NCBI GenBank assembly: GCA_947034885.2
Contig: OX344750.2
Location: 40,534,821-40,598,820 of the forward strand
Direction: 5' to 3'
Source of the DNA: Thuidium tamariscinum
Lineage: Eukaryota; Streptophyta; Bryopsida; Hypnales; Thuidiaceae
DNA: 64,000 nt
Of this stretch, positions 11,077 through 21,950 are shown piece by piece (position 1 is the first letter of the stretch; every line of letters begins with the position of its first letter). The notes beneath the pieces were generated by a model. It saw nothing but the letters and a program-made list of their open reading frames with translations. It did no database searches and was not told the origin of the DNA. Position numbers and translations under genes: made by a program.

Positions 11077-13227
11077 TTATGGATGACGTCCCCACATGAA
11101 GCTTTGTGATTGTTTATCGAAAAATCCACCAAGGCATTGGAAAAAAAATGTCCTCCGTCCCTCGTTCTGTGGACCGTTTCCCATGAGCTTGGATGCAACT
11201 TGCACGATCTCTTCTGGGTCAGTTTCCCAATTCAATTGAGAACTATCTGTGCCCTTTTCTTGATCATGTTGGCCTTGTCGCCAACTCCAAATCAAGTCTC
11301 GGCCCCATAATCTGGTCTCCGGAGTTGTGTCACCTGTGTGTTCCCAAGAGGGCGGCATATATGTCATCAAGTTGAACAAGGCATATAAACGATCATGGAA
11401 TGGGGCTGAACAAATAACACAACGTCTCCGTATGAGGCATTGTGTAATTAGACATTGAGGATGGTATACGTGCATGCATGATCCAAGTGCCCATCCTCCT
11501 TCAGGGCCGAAGGATTCTTGACATATAGGACATTTTGTATGGTCCAAAACAAAAGTTGCTGGCTTTGGCCACAAAAGTTGTCGTTGTTTCTCATCTACGT
11601 GGCACGACATCTGGTTTTTGTGGTCCCAACCAAGCTGTGTCCAATTGATTCCTTCATTTCCAGGGGTGTTCAACATAGGCATATTCTCAGGAAACATGTC
11701 CTCCATAAATGCCCACGATGTGAGTCCATTCTCACGTTTAGGGGCATTTGCGACGAAGTTCTTTGAAATTTTGTCCAACTCCTTCACAACTTGCTGTGAT
11801 CTGTCCACGGAGAGAATGCACGCAACCTTCCAGTGATAGTATGTTGCTGCCAACTCATTCAATCGTGCACGAAGCATCTTGTTTTCCTCTCGAAGGCTTA
11901 GTTTCTTCGGAGATGGTACCGGTACGGGGAGTGGAAGTGATGGAAATGAAAGTGAATCTTGAGTCTCGTGAACACCATCTGCCCCCACGATAGCATCTTC
12001 CGTGACGGTAGGCAAAATCGTAGCTGGCAATACTGAAGAACGTTTGACACGCTTGCCAGGAGGAGTACCCTCAATGAGACCGCTAGTGAGGTCTTCCACG
12101 ACCCTCTCCAAATGATGGGGATCATGTTCAATGAAACCTTCGTCCATATCTGACAAAGTAATCGTCTCATGTTGTTTTTGTCGAAGGCGTTGAAGTTCTT
12201 TAGCTTGTTCTAAAATGAGAGCATTCTTCTGGTCCAAATTTGATTGCAATTTCTTCACATCAGATTGGAGTGAAGCAATTGTCGTGTCTTTGGTCTTCAA
12301 GAGGTCAAGAGCCTTATTGAGAGCCGTGGTTGAATCCCCTTGAGCTAAAAGAACAGGAACGCTCGCATCCACAGGCGTTTCATCATTTGGTTCGAAGTCG
12401 AAGACATCGGTCGTATTTTGCAGTGGTAATGATGGACTGCGAACTGTTGCTGAGGTCGATCCAAGTCCGATTTGATTCGGCGAGTGTGGAACCTTAGAGG
12501 GGCGTCTAGGTTTCCGTCCACGTGATGATGAAGCTCCTCTGACAGCTGGATCTTGAATTAATGGTACAAGGGCAATTTGTGGAGCAATCCGTATTGGCCT
12601 TGGAGCATGTGTGCCATCGGAATCGCTATCTTCTTCAGATTCCGATGTGATAACTTCGATGACACTCTTATCGAAAGGATCTTTTCGAATTGGTCCAAGT
12701 CCACCCTCCGGAAACTTCAAGACTCCTCTTCGTATTGATCCAATTTCTGGAGGTGAAACATACATACTTTCCTTGATGGTAGACCAATCCACTTCTTTTT
12801 TTAGAACCACCTCAGCATACACTCCTCGAGCAATGGAAAGCGTGACTTCATTCCTTTCTACAAAAGGAGTGTTGTAGAGGACTTGCCAAATTTCGATGCA
12901 CCTTTGAACAAAAGTTGGATTTTTACAATATTTCAAGTTCGCCTTGTTTGTGTGCCGATTGTGATGATGGCGCCATGCCGGAAACAATTTCCCAATGTGA
13001 CACCATTCAATGTAGTCTTCGCACATTTGAATTGACCAAGGCTCCTCCTCCTCGCTCCAGCCTTTAAATGCGGGGTGATCAGGATTGTTCAACACGTGTA
13101 ATCGCTTGCGATGAGTATTGCCTCTATGCTTCCGATTTTTGTCTAGTATAGACTTCCTCACACCATAAGTGATTTGTGCATTGCGTGGAATAACGGGGGG
13201 CACCTCCGGGGTCTGCTCTGTAGCCAT
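11077..13227 (-). CDS. RING-H2 and coiled-coil protein, transposon cargo family
   Basis: 716 residues, intronless. Residues ~45-155 carry the family N-domain, with PWSIQMCEDYIEWCHIGKLF and DWSTIKE. The middle is low-complexity, with a coiled coil at ~300-360 and another helical stretch at ~440-500. A RING-H2 finger lies at ~565-610: CPIC, then CMHVYHPQC, then CVIC, giving the C3H2C3 ligand order of E3 ubiquitin ligases. By family the likely activity is ubiquitin transfer from an E2; the target is unknown. The protein ends at a TAA that appears premature (see 10,753-11,076). The closest relative here is the gene at 22,297-24,660. Upstream are a TATA box at 13,384 and the GC-rich array at 13,430 that also borders the element end. 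Confidence 0.8.
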   Translation of the reverse strand: MATEQTPEVPPVIPRNAQITYGVRKSILDKNRKHRGNTHRKRLHVLNNPDHPAFKGWSEEEEPWSIQMCEDYIEWCHIGKLFPAWRHHHNRHTNKANLKYCKNPTFVQRCIEIWQVLYNTPFVERNEVTLSIARGVYAEVVLKKEVDWSTIKESMYVSPPEIGSIRRGVLKFPEGGLGPIRKDPFDKSVIEVITSESEEDSDSDGTHAPRPIRIAPQIALVPLIQDPAVRGASSSRGRKPRRPSKVPHSPNQIGLGSTSATVRSPSLPLQNTTDVFDFEPNDETPVDASVPVLLAQGDSTTALNKALDLLKTKDTTIASLQSDVKKLQSNLDQKNALILEQAKELQRLRQKQHETITLSDMDEGFIEHDPHHLERVVEDLTSGLIEGTPPGKRVKRSSVLPATILPTVTEDAIVGADGVHETQDSLSFPSLPLPVPVPSPKKLSLREENKMLRARLNELAATYYHWKVACILSVDRSQQVVKELDKISKNFVANAPKRENGLTSWAFMEDMFPENMPMLNTPGNEGINWTQLGWDHKNQMSCHVDEKQRQLLWPKPATFVLDHTKCPICQESFGPEGGWALGSCMHVYHPQCLITQCLIRRRCVICSAPFHDRLYALFNLMTYMPPSWEHTGDTTPETRLWGRDLIWSWRQGQHDQEKGTDSSQLNWETDPEEIVQVASKLMGNGPQNEGRRTFFFQCLGGFFDKQSQSFMWGRHP

Positions 13228-13383
13228 GAGATAAGTTGGTGTTCAAAACACCAATAAGGAAACGTGGATGGATGAAGAAAGAAGTAATTATTCAACCCGA
13301 AGTTAATGCATGCAGCCAATGAAGGATGCAAGACGAAGAGCCTCAATGGAGAATGAATGTACCAATGCCTTGTGCGAGCACAG

Positions 13384-13390
13384 CTTTATA
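13384..13390 (-). promoter_or_regulatory. TATA box of the RING gene
   Basis: TATAAAG on the minus strand, 157 bp before the ATG at 13,227 and about 40 bp from the inner edge of the GC-rich array. Confidence 0.55.
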
Positions 13391-13429
13391 GGCGCGAGTA
13401 CGGGTAAAATCCAGGGCGCGTGCGAATCA

Positions 13430-13640
13430 GAGGCGACCACGGGTGGCGCCAGGGCGACTGCGGCTAGAGGCGACTGCGGCTTAGGGCGACCGCGCATTGG
13501 AAGGGGGCGACCGCGGCTGCGCATGGGGCGACTTCGGGTGAGCCGTGGTTGCCTAATCCTACAGTCGCCCCCACGCTAAACCGCTACCCGCGGTCGCCCT
13601 TACCCGCGGTCGCCCTACCCGCATGCGCCCTAAATTTTGC
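13430..13640. repeat. GC-rich array, GGGCGACCGCGG / CCGCGGTCGCCC, with orientation switch
   Basis: About a dozen degenerate copies of the CCGCGGTCGCCC motif. On the plus strand the left part (13,430-13,545) runs as GGGCGACCGCG and the right part (13,560-13,630) as CCGCGGTCGCCC, so the array flips near 13,550. It lies ~140 bp inside the inferred element end at 13,783 and upstream of the RING gene, as expected for subterminal repeats. Confidence 0.75.
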
Positions 13641-13775
13641 CACGTGGGCATCCAGGTGGCATTATTTTCCACGTGGTAATTTTTAAAAAGTCAAAGGTAA
13701 ATTTGACTTTTATGGACGTCGCGGAGGGTCTACTGGACGTTTCATGACGTCGCGATGTTGCAATGTTCGGCAGAA

Positions 13776-13791
13776 CAACCCTGGCTACGTG
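13776..13791. repeat. Inferred right terminus (CAACCCTG) and predicted target duplication of the left hAT element
   Basis: CAACCCTG at 13,776-13,783 mirrors the CAGGGTTG ends of the 17-kb element. The following 8 bp, GCTACGTG (13,784-13,791), would be the target duplication; its partner should lie immediately left of the element's other end, outside the window. MULE-like coding sequence begins directly after it. Confidence 0.55.
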
Positions 13792-16791
13792 CCAATCTGA
13801 GAGGTTGCAATCCGTCTCTAAAACGTGCTTCATGTGACGTTTTGGTGGACTGGCATGAACAGGAATTGCTTGAGGAACTTCTATAGACCTCACTTGTACT
13901 CGAGGATGAGAGAAATTTACCTTATCAGGACGATGAGAATCACCTTCAGATCCAATAGGAATGTCCAATTTTCTCTTTGTAGAGCCAAAGACTTCCTCCC
14001 CTTCCAAGTGTGGGACGCGAATACAGACATCCTCAGTTCCAGGCATACTGCACATGGCATCATTGATTTTTTTGCCATCCATTGATGCAATTGCTCTCTT
14101 CAACTTCAAATCATGTCGCGATGGTCCATATCCAAATAGACCTCCATTGAGATACACTCGATAATTTGTCATTTGCATGAAGGCGCGAATCCAATCGTCA
14201 CATGTTGCAACGTATAAGTCTGCCCCACGTTTTCCAGATGCCTGGAGCCACTTGTTGTGAATTGTTTCAGACAGATTGCAAGTTGGAATATCGGCCAACT
14301 CTTCCTCTGACAATTCCTGTAAGAATGAAAAAGGTCCTTAGAATAATAAACCCAAAATCATAGTTCAGCTCTTATTAATTTCAATAAGTACACTTCATGG
14401 ACAACTTCTTCTTTAAAATTGATCACTATAGATTCTTCTTTCAAGTGTGCCCTCAATACTCATAAAAAATTAGGGACCACTTAAAGAACACTTATTTTCC
14501 TCACTTATTCATAATTTAATCATACTATGGAATATAATAATAGTAAGCAAACAAAATTACTTAGTCTACCAATACATATGTAGTTAACTCACAGTCAAAT
14601 CAAAGCTAAAAGGGAATAAGAATTAGAGACTTACCGTTTCCATAAAGCCACCCCATTGACGATACCGGAAGTGCCAAAATGCTAACTAGAGCTCTAGTTC
14701 TCGTAGAGACTCCTCTGACGCTGCCCCAGAGGAGTACCACCACGCCTTGATTTGTAAGTACCTACTCTCTGCTTCGTCTAAGGTCTTTGCAGCTTTATAG
14801 TCTCTACAAAGTTTAACATGCTGGTTTTGTAAATCTCGTTTAATAAGTCTTTCGGTGTGTTGCTTCATTGAAGTTGCCCAATGAAACAAGCATGTGCGTT
14901 CCCGGTCAATCATCTTGACGGACGGATCACCTGATCCGTAAACGATTCGAACAGCATTCCAGTTGGCTTGAGCACTGTCTGCCATGAAGCCTTTGAAGTT
15001 TGGATTGGGTAACCCATTCTTCTCCATAACTCTATTTAGACACCTCCACATAATGACTTGTCCTTCAGTATCTTCACATTGCATATCGCAAACTGCAATA
15101 GTCATAACTTTACAATAACTCGAATCGTATACGTGGCAAGCAATAGTGGTCCAACCCTTCACACGTCTCACGTGGTCGAACATCAACCAACAATTTTCAA
15201 GATCAAGACCTGGTTGCATTCATCGTACAAGATCAACACCACTTCCCGGGCCATCAACAAGCATTTTAAACAGATACACTTTCTCCTGACCCTAGCCAGG
15301 AAATACACTATCGTGAATGTACTCAATCTTTGCTTGCTTCTTCATAGCAAGAATGCGGTCAATCTCTCCCACTCCTATGCTAGTGTTACGGAAAGAGGAA
15401 ATAATATTTCTGACATTTGGGGAACTAAGAACTTGGAACTTGTCCATAACAGCATCAAGGGCCTTCCCTCTAAGCATTACTTTAGGACCCTCTCCTTCGT
15501 GTACAAGAAATGTGTCTAGAAACTCCTTACTAGCGGCCAAAGCAATAGCTGATGTTTTTGCTGTAGGGGTCTTTGCAACCTCTTGTGCAAGAAGTCCAGA
15601 TATGGTGTCTATAGAATCCCTACACAAACCATCTGCAACTGGATGACAATGACTGCCTAGATGAATGCAAGCCCTTGTCATGTCAGATGAACCTATAACG
15701 TAGTAAATTCTACCATCACAGAAATTTATGCAAGCAGGAGGATTCTTGCATACTTTACAAACCAAAGTAGAGTCCTTTGGGGGATTTGTGCCTACAAGGA
15801 AGGGGGTGTTTGTGTTACCGGACCACTCAGTTTCGTTTCTCTTCGAGCATCGCTTCAAGTAATCGCATGCAACATTTGTGCATGCCAAGTGGCCAACACA
15901 AGATGACTTCTTGAACTTTAAACCTAAATCATTGTGAATATTAGAAGTCATGGTGCGGCACCATGCATGACCATCATAGCGTTTATCCATACCACTCATG
16001 TTCCTAGAAGAACCAGAAGATGCTACTGATCGGCATGGAGGCAACTCGAAGACAACGTCTCCATCAAAAGTAGTTGGAAGAAATGGGACTTTCTGTTGAA
16101 CTATACTCTCGAAATCAAGAGAAGCAACCTCGTTTCTTGATCCATGGATAGCCCCCAACTTTCTGAAGCTTTGCATCACACTAGGATAATCCCGACTAGT
16201 AGGATATAGAGGAGGGTGGGATAGAATTGAACTACCTGCACTACAATCTCTTGCATCACTAGATTGCACTGAAACCATTCACTTAGAAGCATGTGCAACA
16301 TTAGATGTAGAGGAACAACGACGGACATCTATCAGCTCACCCTCTGAATCGCTGGACAACTCAACTATTGGACTTAGAATCTCTCGTTTCTCCAAATTGA
16401 TACCAAGACAATCCTTAACATCAATTGTTTTAATGGGACTACCTTTCTCAACTTTCACAGGTCGAAGAAATGGCACTTGTGCCGTGGATGCATCTGATAG
16501 GGGGGTAAAGACCTCTGTAGAAGCACGAAATACATCAGAAGACAATCCAAACGCTCTATAAGACCTCGCAGGTAGGTTCCAGAAATCCCCATGCTCGCTA
16601 CTAGTCTTCGACATAAGAATGGATTGAAGTAGGACTCCGGATCCAGAGTGAATTTCTTGTTCAACGTAGATGGAAGACTCAATGAAACCATAACGGACAT
16701 GAAGCATGTGACACGGAACTTGAGCAAGAGCAACATCATCTAAGTGTAGGAGAAGAGGAACCTCGTAACCATCAGCTCTAATTGAAGCCAT
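13792..16791 (-). pseudogene. Decayed MULE-type transposase gene, interrupted by the hAT element
   Basis: Minus-strand coding sequence in at least two exons, resembling plant MULE-like transposases. A cysteine-rich part (CKVCKNPPACINFCDGRIYY, near 15,720-15,780) precedes SSDMTRACIHLGSHCHP. A transposase-like segment with FMADSAQANWNAVRIVYGSG and CLFHWATSMKQHT lies at 14,850-15,000. An intron runs 14,634-14,317 (GTAAGT...ACAG). Decay is plain: an in-frame TGA at 16,279-16,281 with the frame continuing, a frameshift near 15,290, an in-frame TGA just before the segment at 15,219, and a TAG at 14,686. The 3' end is missing because coding stops making sense at 13,783, where the hAT-type element begins. 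No terminal repeats of the MULE were identified. Confidence 0.7.
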
Positions 16792-17556
16792 TCCAAAGGA
16801 AAGAAGGGAATGAATCTTTCAAAGATAGAGTATTTAAATAGCATTGGTTGCATAAGAAGAAACGGCCTCCTAAAATAGATCTCGTAGTTCTTTCACATTA
16901 GATATTTGGCAAATCATGAGTAAATTCGAAAAATCTCAATCGCTCACCTAAAACTTTAAACTGCATATGTACATTCATTGATTTCAGTATATGGAAATCA
17001 AATATCAGACAAGATGAAGTATGAATTTTCAAATTCTAAACAACATATCTTTCTGAGAAGATATGAAGATATTATCATGATGTCAAATTCAAGGAACACA
17101 AAGGTACAACAAGTTCAATAATTTGAATCATAAATTGTAATTTAAACAAGTAGATTTCTCATGAATGAATGGTTCTCAACATAAAACTTTCTAATGATCT
17201 TGAAGACATAATTGTAGCTCATATAAATATTATATAATTCATTATCCATACAAATAGGACATGTGGCTGTACATATAATTCACTATAACAATGCACTGGG
17301 AAAAAACTAGTATTAACCATTACAAGGACAAGAACAACGTTAGGTAATAAAGGAGCCTTGAAGGACACATGTCAAACGTTGAGAATTTTTGAAATTTGAA
17401 AATGTATACACCCACTAGAGTATAAAGTAAAGCAATGCTGATTCTTGACGTCCCTTACTTTGTGATGTGGCGGATGCCTTTCCTATCTATAGTGATATTT
17501 ATATAATCCATGTGGATAGAAATGCAAAGATTATATATTTTTATATAGAGACCTAG
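16792..17556. other. AT-rich DNA 5' of the MULE gene
   Basis: No gene recognised. It probably includes the MULE promoter and terminal region, but I could not define a terminal repeat. Confidence 0.4.
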
Positions 17557-17868
17557 ATGCCACCACCTGAAGAAGGATTCCAGATAGATGTTAAAATTGC
17601 AAAAGTAAGAAAGCGAAGGAAGAGTAGGTTTACTTTCAGTACATCTAGAGAACTGAAAAATACTAGAATGAATCGAAAGAGACTTGTCCGGAAAGCCACA
17701 TCAAGTAGTGATGTTGAAATAGATGATTTGGATCAATCTAAGGGGAGAATAGGGCCAAATATATGCACGAACCAAATACAATGTGATTCTATTGATACTC
17801 AAATTGTGTTGAGAGATGCTCTTGTTTCAAGAGGAGAGGCTCGTGGATTGGTAAGAGAGAGTCTCTAA
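17557..17868 (+). CDS. Possible small exon or gene, unrecognised
   Basis: A 103-codon open frame from an ATG, basic near its start (VRKRRKSRF, NRKRLVRK) and otherwise low in recognisable features. A GTAAGA within the last codons could be a splice donor, so this may be a first exon. It has no relative in the window and could be chance. Confidence 0.25.
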   Translation: MPPPEEGFQIDVKIAKVRKRRKSRFTFSTSRELKNTRMNRKRLVRKATSSSDVEIDDLDQSKGRIGPNICTNQIQCDSIDTQIVLRDALVSRGEARGLVRESL

Positions 17869-18181
17869 CTCATTTGATTTGATGTTTTCTTTCTGAATTC
17901 ATGACAAAAGCTTTGCACAATCTCAAAGGCTCCCTGATACAACGCCCTGTGAAATCTCAAACCTCACCCTAGATAGGCAGTCTTGGCAATCAAGGGTCTA
18001 CTGGCCACGGTTATAGGGGAAGAAACCCGTGCAATCCTAGTCTGGCTAGGTCAACCCTATCTTGCGGTTTAGGGTTAGTCGAGGCTCTTTGCGGCATTCT
18101 CTCAGGCGCTACCCGAGAAACTCACTGCTGCCACGCTCCCAGATCTGTGCAGGGGCGAAGAAGCTTGGGGGAGTTGCGGCA

Positions 18182-19794
18182 ATGGAAACCAGAAGGGGAA
18201 AGGAGCTGGCGCGTCGAGAACTCGAAGAATCAGGGTCCGATCATCCTTCGGAGACAAACGTGGTAAGTGGCTCTACTGCTTTCCTCGTCGTGAGCACGAA
18301 TCTCTCAAGATTTCTTTATTTGTATCTCTTGGCACAGTTGGTAGGCACATGATTGATTTGTGTTTAGGGTTACGTGGTAATTAAAAATCTGAAAACCTTC
18401 GTGAGTGTGTTCCAATAAATTCGAAAGAAACGAGATGCGAAACCTGAATCCGCAAGGATCCGTGAAACTCACAAATGCGCTTGAACTTGGCCTTGAGGGC
18501 TTCCTTCTCACTGCAATTGGTGATGTTAAAGAAGAAGTCGGGGTACTCGCTGTGCAAGAACTCGGCAGGGGGCACAGTAGTGCCAATTCCCAACACGCAG
18601 GCTGGTCCCTCTGCACGGGGCTCAAACACACGGCATTTGGGTCTCATATTAGGTACAGTCTTGGGCATTCCAGCATTCCTTACGGTGGCTGCTCTTGCTT
18701 GCTTCTGTCTTTGGGGAAGGCGTCCTACTCAACCTCCTGTGGCACAACCTGTTGTGATAAGGTTCCCTTGAGGTAGAGTAAAAAAGAACGACAGTGCCGA
18801 CATAGCAGGAGGAGGGCTACGTAGGATTGCACCAGTGTCATTTTCATGGAAACCTGTCGATCGAGCCATTGGAGTACCGGAACGAAGCAGCTCAGATGAT
18901 AGATTGAAGAACCCGCATGGACCCCTCGGCAAAGCGCTCGGTGCTGCCATGATCGCTGCTTGAACCCTAAATTCAAATCAGTGAATGAAGAAGTGAAGAA
19001 CGAGGAAGCTGCACTGACTGTGAATTTGGAAACGAATTTAATTGTTCACAACTATTTAGATGTGGGAGCTAGATCAGCTTGTTGCTAAGTGTTTGATCGA
19101 ATGCTAAGAGTGGAGTGAAGATGATCGGGGCTGGAGTGAGGTTGCTCTTTATTGAACTTGGAAATGGCATGATCTTCCAATAGTCGAAATCTGTTGCTGG
19201 AGTCTTTGCTGCTGTGCACTTGCGTTGAAGGGTCGAAAGTTCCGGTTTGGGACTTTTTGCTTTATCTTTGGGCTTCCTTATCCGCCTCGTACAGTACCGG
19301 CGAGTGTGATGATTTTCGCCCGGACTTCTGTAATGTCACATGAGAAGCACGTGGTAGGGTATTCCTTCTAGCTTCAGCAAGTAAGCCCCGAGAAGTCTCT
19401 TTCGGTAGCGAGAGATACCTCCTTGCTGCCGACCAGTGCGGAAGGCTTCGACCTTAGCCCCAATTTCAAAATCTGGTTGTCATCTTGCCGCAGGATCCAC
19501 CTAAATCGTGCGAGTAATCTTGCCCAACTAGTTTGAACTGAGTGCAATGTTTGCTTGATCGGGACAAAGATGCATACAAACTGATTTTGTGAAAGTGTAA
19601 AATTCCACTTGTTAATCCAGGTCTGCCCAGGATCCAGCGATTCCAGAGCATTGGAGAAGGGATCAGGAAGGGCGAAATCTTACTCTAAATCTCCAGACGA
19701 ACCAGTAGCGGCATCACAAGGAGCGAGTGAGGTACAACAGAATTTCTCAGAATTTGCAGAACTTGCATCAGTAATCCAGAACTTGCATCAGTAA
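18182..19794 (+). CDS. Possible two-exon host gene 5' part, unrecognised
   Basis: Exon 1 at 18,182-18,262 encodes METRRGKELARRELEESG followed by a Ser/Asp/Glu-rich end and stops at a good donor (GTG then GTAAGT) in phase 0. A matching phase-0 acceptor (TTAATCCAG) opens exon 2 at 19,621, which reads about 57 Ser/Glu-rich codons to a TAA at 19,792. The stop lies in a 20-bp tandem duplication (19,757-19,796). The product would be short, acidic and disordered. It could instead be the 5' part of a longer host gene whose continuation now lies beyond the 17-kb insertion. The model rests only on splice signals and frame. Confidence 0.35.
18473..18728 (-). pseudogene. Chalcone-synthase-like first exon without a second exon
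   Basis: The minus-strand frame contains RAEGPACVLGIGTTVPPAEF, then SEYPDFFFNITNCSEKEALK and AKFKRIC, the N-terminal signature of plant type III polyketide synthases (chalcone synthase), in the form I associate with mosses. At the Cys codon the sequence reads T then GTGAGT, which is the conserved phase-1 intron site of this family. The ~1-kb second exon with the catalytic Cys-His-Asn is not found downstream, where decayed MULE sequence lies instead. Upstream in the same frame an open stretch (18,950 to a TGA at 18,729) starts with ATG but ends in that stop. I read it as a stranded gene fragment. It lies antisense within the putative intron of the gene at 18,182. Confidence 0.7.
19396..19415. 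repeat. Isolated copy of the CTCTCG...CGAGAG hairpin motif
   Basis: TTTCGGTAGCGAGAGA is the reverse complement of the motif repeated at 37,586-39,154, supporting that the two flanks of the 17-kb element were once contiguous. Confidence 0.5.
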
Positions 19795-19796
19795 TC
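19757..19796 (+). repeat. Perfect 20-bp tandem duplication
   Basis: CAGAACTTGCATCAGTAATC occurs twice back to back. Its second copy includes the TAA that ends the putative gene at 18,182. Confidence 0.9.
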
Positions 19797-20047
19797 TCGG
19801 AACTAATTAGTTTCAGTGCGATAGCTATTTTCTTGTGGAGTCGTGCCTTGATGAGGGAAATTCTCCGAGGTCACAAACCACTTGAGCAAGGATTGCAACT
19901 GTTGACGGTTGGTACTCCAACCCAGGACCGACTTCTTCCAATGTTAGGTCACGTAAATGATGCCTGATATCCTGCGAGGAGAGATTTTGGCATCATGCCG
20001 GACACAGCCTTCATGTGTGATGTTAAATTGTCGATAATTTTCATACA

Positions 20048-20055
20048 CTTAAACT
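20048..20055. repeat. Left 8-bp target-site duplication (CTTAAACT) of the 17-kb hAT element
   Basis: CTTAAACT lies directly before the CAGGG terminus and is identical to 37,120-37,127, directly after the other terminus. Eight bp is the usual hAT duplication length. Confidence 0.92.
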
Positions 20056-20086
20056 CAGGGTTGCTTCCGTCGCGTCACGTCCGTCC
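20056..20086 (+). repeat. Left terminal inverted repeat of the 17-kb element
   Basis: CAGGGTTGCTTCCGTCGCG matches the minus-strand reading from 37,119 (CAGGGTTGTCTATCCTGACG) perfectly over 8 bp and partially over ~30 bp. Confidence 0.85.
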
Positions 20087-20545
20087 GTTAGGATGTCCGT
20101 CCGCTGACGTGACGGGGAGCCGAGCGTCCGTCAGGATGAAATTCACGACAGAATCCGCGACAGAGGATGAAAAATCGTGACAGCAGTCGTGGACGCCCTC
20201 ACGGACCACCTCCGTGGACGGCCTGGAAGGACGTGCTCGGTGGACAGTTCCGATGGACGGTCCTAGCTGACTGGACGGCTTGGATGGACACTCTGGGTTC
20301 TGCGGACGGTCCGGATCCGGTGGACGGTTTTAGGGGACGGCCCGCTCGCGGGGTATGGACGGCCCCGATGGACAGAACGTCCAGTGGACGGCCTGGACGG
20401 ACGCCTCCAGATCGACGGTCTGGGTACGGTCTACGCTTGGGAAGGACGGCTTGGATTGAGAGGAAGGTTGGACGGCCTGGGTTCGATGGACGGCCTGGCC
20501 GTGCCGTCGACGGTTAGGATGGACGGCCTGGGCTCCGTGGACTGG
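20087..20545 (+). repeat. Left subterminal GACGGCC array
   Basis: Some twenty degenerate copies of GGACGGCCTGG or GGACGGTC on the plus strand, spaced roughly 10-35 bp. Long open frames here on one strand are a by-product of the repeat composition, not genes. It corresponds to the array at the other end (36,360-37,075). Confidence 0.8.
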
Positions 20546-20689
20546 AACTCTTTATTTGTAAGACTTAAAAGTCTGAGTTCATATTCGCAATCAAAATTTT
20601 CTCATTAGTCTATGAGGTTTAACCATCTCTCAAAAAATAATTTCCCATGGTTTTGTATTTTAGGCCTTCCATAGTCTAAATATAATATA

Positions 20690-21950
20690 TATTTTGTATT
20701 TAAAAAAAAGGTTTTGGTGGTTTGAATCAAAAAAAAGGAAATGGTTTGAATGAAAATAACGTTAATGGTTTGGAATTGTGAATAAAAAAAAATGTAAAAC
20801 TGGTTTTGAAAAAAAATGTGTTAATTGTTCGAATAAAAAAATTATGGAAATGGTTTGAATAAAAAAAACGTTAATGGTTTGAAATGTTGAATGAAAAAAA
20901 AATATAGAAAGGGTTTGGAAAAAAATGTGTTAATGGCTCGACCAAAAAAATTTGGAAATGGGTTGGGAAAAAAATGTGATTAGGGTTTGACTAAAAGAAA
21001 TATGGAAATGGGTTGAAATGTTGGAAAAACAAATTTAGAAATGGTTTGGAGAAAAAATGTGTTAATTGTTTGACTAGAATAAATATGGAAATGGTTTAGG
21101 GTAAAAAAATGGCCAAGTTTTGAGTAAAGAAAAACGGTAATGGTATAGGGTGTTAGAAAGAAAAATATAGAAATGGTTTGGAAAAAAGATGGGTTAATGG
21201 TTCAACTAAAAAAAATATGGAAATGGTTTGAATCAAAGAAAAAGAAAAAGGAAATGCTTTGAATTAAAAAAAAGTTAATAATTTGAAATGTTGAATACAA
21301 AAAAATATAGAAATGGTTTGGAAAAAAAATGTGTTCATGTTTCGACTAAAAAATATATGAAAATGCTTCGAATAAAAAAAATATATGGAAATGGGTTGAA
21401 TAAAAAAAAAGGCAATGGTTGGAAAGGTTGGAAAAAAACTTATAGAAAGGGTCGTGAAAAAAAATGTGTTAATGGTTTGACTAAAAAAAATATGGAAATA
21501 AGTTGGAAAGAAAATGTGTTCAGGGTTTGATTAAAAATAATATGGAAATGGTTTGAAATGTTGAATAAAAAACATTTAGAAATGGTTTGGAAAAAAAATG
21601 TTAATGCCTTAATGGTTAAGGCTCAAATTGGAAATAGTTTGAATCAATAAAATGGGAATGCTTTGAATAAAAAAGAACGTTGATGGTTTGAAATGTGGAC
21701 GACAAAAAAATATAGAAATGGTTTAAAAAAATGTGTTCATGGTTCGACTAATAAAAATATGGAAATGGGTTCAATCTAAAATATGGAAAGGGTTTGAATC
21801 TAACAAATGGAAATGGGTTAGGGTAAAAAAATGGTTATGGTTTGACATGTGGAAAAAAAAAATGTGGAAAAATGCGGTGGGAAAAACTTGGGTTAATGGT
21901 TTGATTAAAAAAATTCGAAATGGTGGGAATCAAAAACAAAAGCATATATA
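20690..21950 (+). repeat. AT-rich degenerate satellite (GGAAATGGTTTGAATAAAAA)
   Basis: Dozens of irregular 20-45-bp units of the form ATATGGAAATGGTTTGAA plus an A-run, many with GTTAATGGTT. The reverse complement of the same repeat forms a shorter block at 27,320-27,740, so the two are inverted around the RING gene. Confidence 0.85.

Larger units (their letters stand above)
1..13783. mobile_element. Right-hand part of a second hAT-type cargo element (left end outside window)
   Basis: The right terminus is inferred at 13,776-13,783 (CAACCCTG), which read inward on the minus strand is CAGGGTTG, the same end as the complete element at 20,056-37,119. It cuts through a MULE coding sequence that resumes at 13,792. 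GC-rich CCGCGGTCGCCC arrays lie just inside this end (13,430-13,640) and before the internal genes at 1,265 and 7,372. The genes belong to the same families as the cargo of the 17-kb element. The transposase and the left end are not in the window, so the target duplication (predicted GCTACGTG) cannot be verified. Later insertions sit inside, among them a foldback element at 3,216-4,308. Confidence 0.55.

Noticed and set aside
20167-20608. Open frames of 70-120 codons in the GACGGCC array
   Set aside because: They come from a short GC-rich repeat lacking stop codons; the products are Asp-Gly-Arg repeats without domain.
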